Assembly: GCA_021816565.1 (NCBI GenBank)
Contig: JAKAXN010000281.1
Coordinates: 1-6,132, forward strand
Origin: Actinomycetes bacterium
GTDB lineage: Bacteria > Actinomycetota > Acidimicrobiia > Acidimicrobiales > Palsa-688
Direction of reading: 5' to 3'
Length of the DNA: 6,132 nucleotides
Position 1 is the stretch's first letter, and the number at the start of each line of letters is the position of its first letter. The notes under the pieces were generated by a model that had not been told where the DNA came from, ran no database searches, and saw nothing but the letters and a program-made list of their open reading frames with translations. This document shows positions 5,027 to 6,132 of the stretch, in pieces. The position numbers and the translations under genes are program-made.

Positions 5027-6132
5027 CTACTTGTCCCGGTCCGGCGGGACGATCCGGAGGTGCAGCTCGTCGAGCTGGCGGTCGGTGACCGGGCTGGGCG
5101 CCCCCATGAGCAGGTCCCGGGCCCCCTGGTTGAGGGGGAAGGCGATGATCTCGCGCAGGTTGGCCTGGTCCTCGAGGAGCATGAGGATCCGGTCGAAACC
5201 GGGGGCTATGCCGGCGTGGGGCGGCGGTCCGTAGTGGAAGGCGTTCCACAGGGCCGGGAACGAGGTGCGGATCCGCTCCGGTCCGTACCCGGCGATGGCG
5301 AACGCAGCCTCCATCACCTCCGGCAGGTGGTTGCGCACCGCTCCCGACGACAGCTCCACCCCGTTGCACACCAGGTCGTACTGGTAGGCCAGGATGTCAC
5401 CGGGGTCCTTCGTGCGCAGAGCCTCGAGACCCCCCTGCGGCATGGAGAACGGGTTGTGGGAGAACGCCCAGCCGCCGGTCTCCTCGTCGGGCTCGAACAT
5501 GGGGAAGTCCACCACCCAGCAGAAAGCCAGCTCCCCGGGGTCGGCCAGCTCGAGCTCGCGACCCAGGCGGGTCCGCTGCTCACCGAGGACGGCCGCGACC
5601 TTGTCCCGGGGGCCGACGGCGCAGAGCACGGCGTCGCCGGTCTCGGCTCCCGCGGCGCCGGCCAGCAGCGAGATCTGCTCCTCGGTCAGCTTCTTGGCGA
5701 TGGACCCCCTGGTCTCGCCGGGGTCGAGCTGCAGCCAGCTGCCGATCACTCCGACCTTGCGGCCGGCGTCGGCGAACTCGTCGAACCACTTCCGGGACCG
5801 GCCCGCCGCCCCCGGAGCGCGCAGCACCCGGATGACGTGGCCCTTGCCGGGGGCGTCGGCGAACATCGGCAGGTCGCCGGACCCACCCACGTCGGTGGTC
5901 ACATCGGCGATCTCGAGCCCGAAGCGCAGGTCCGGCTTGTCGGTGCCGAAGCGGTCCACGGCGTCGGCGAAGGCCAGCCGGGGGAAGCTGTCGGGCACCT
6001 CCTTGGTGGAGCAGTCCGCGACGATCCGCCTCATCAGCAGCTCCACCTCGGCGAAGACGTCCTCCTGGGTGGCGAAGGCCATCTCGAGGTCGATCTGGTA
6101 GAACTCGCCGGGGCTGCGGTCGGCCCGGGACG
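5027..6132 (-). CDS. aspS: Aspartyl-tRNA synthetase, C-terminal part (runs off the right edge)
   Basis: AspRS activates aspartate with ATP and loads it onto tRNA-Asp in the cytosol. The visible 367 codons begin within the class II catalytic core, just after motif 2, at SRADRSPGEFYQIDLEMAF. A bacterial GAD-type insertion follows, roughly 60-190 residues past the in-frame Met at 6082, and includes KGHVIRVLRAPGA. The core then resumes with FSHNPFSMP (207-215), YDLVCNGVELSSGAVRNH (235-252) and GPPPHAGIAPGFDRILML (285-302). That last segment is motif 3, with R298 as the ATP-binding arginine. The tail ends RIVPPDRDK. The N-terminal anticodon-binding OB domain and motif 1 lie outside the window, so the true start is not visible. 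The CNGVELSSGAVRNH wording differs from the NEIGGGSIRIH I recall from mycobacterial AspRS. Whether it also charges tRNA-Asn cannot be decided from this part. Confidence 0.96.
   Translation of the reverse strand, partial: SRADRSPGEFYQIDLEMAFATQEDVFAEVELLMRRIVADCSTKEVPDSFPRLAFADAVDRFGTDKPDLRFGLEIADVTTDVGGSGDLPMFADAPGKGHVIRVLRAPGAAGRSRKWFDEFADAGRKVGVIGSWLQLDPGETRGSIAKKLTEEQISLLAGAAGAETGDAVLCAVGPRDKVAAVLGEQRTRLGRELELADPGELAFCWVVDFPMFEPDEETGGWAFSHNPFSMPQGGLEALRTKDPGDILAYQYDLVCNGVELSSGAVRNHLPEVMEAAFAIAGYGPERIRTSFPALWNAFHYGPPPHAGIAPGFDRILMLLEDQANLREIIAFPLNQGARDLLMGAPSPVTDRQLDELHLRIVPPDRDK

Noticed and set aside
1..6132. CRISPR array, insertion sequence, phage or defence genes
   Set aside because: No regularly spaced direct repeats, terminal inverted repeats, transposase, integrase or defence domain were seen on either strand.

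Overview
The window is very GC-rich. Its gene content and style suggest an actinobacterium, with Acidimicrobiia a plausible guess that I cannot prove. The pointers are an actinobacterial-style citrate synthase pair, an AYIPSP-type Lgt, apparently leaderless promoters, a tRNA without an encoded CCA, and TGNTANNNT promoter elements. All genes look intact except the two cut by the window edges.

Layout, left to right. Positions 1-266 (-) hold the N-terminal 88 codons of a cytochrome P450. Positions 347-1522 (-) encode a full-length citrate synthase. Positions 1567-2964 (+) encode a second, divergently transcribed citrate-synthase-fold protein that starts with a helix-turn-helix domain and has lost both catalytic histidines. 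The 44 bp between these two genes is an AT-rich island holding two overlapping back-to-back promoters and nested palindromes. Positions 2925-3863 (-) encode prolipoprotein diacylglyceryl transferase (lgt), whose 3' end overlaps the HTH-citrate synthase gene tail-to-tail by 40 bp. A tRNA-Val(GAC) lies at 3948-4021 (+). A hairpin at 4078-4107 separates it from an unrecognised 274-residue protein at 4114-4938 (-). Positions 5027-6132 (-) hold the C-terminal part of aspartyl-tRNA synthetase (aspS), which runs off the right edge.

The most interesting unit is the divergent citrate synthase pair. One member keeps the substrate-binding and catalytic histidines. The other joins a DNA-binding domain to a citrate synthase fold that keeps several oxaloacetate-contacting residues but not the catalytic histidines. 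With palindromes in the shared promoter, the simplest reading is an enzyme relic recruited as a metabolite-sensing regulator of its paralogue; this is inference. The P450, lgt, tRNA-Val, unknown protein and aspS look like ordinary neighbours with no evident functional link to the pair. No stretch over 300 bases lacks a gene. The gaps 267-346 and 4939-5026 contain nothing convincing beyond what is listed. I see no CRISPR array, insertion sequence or phage gene.
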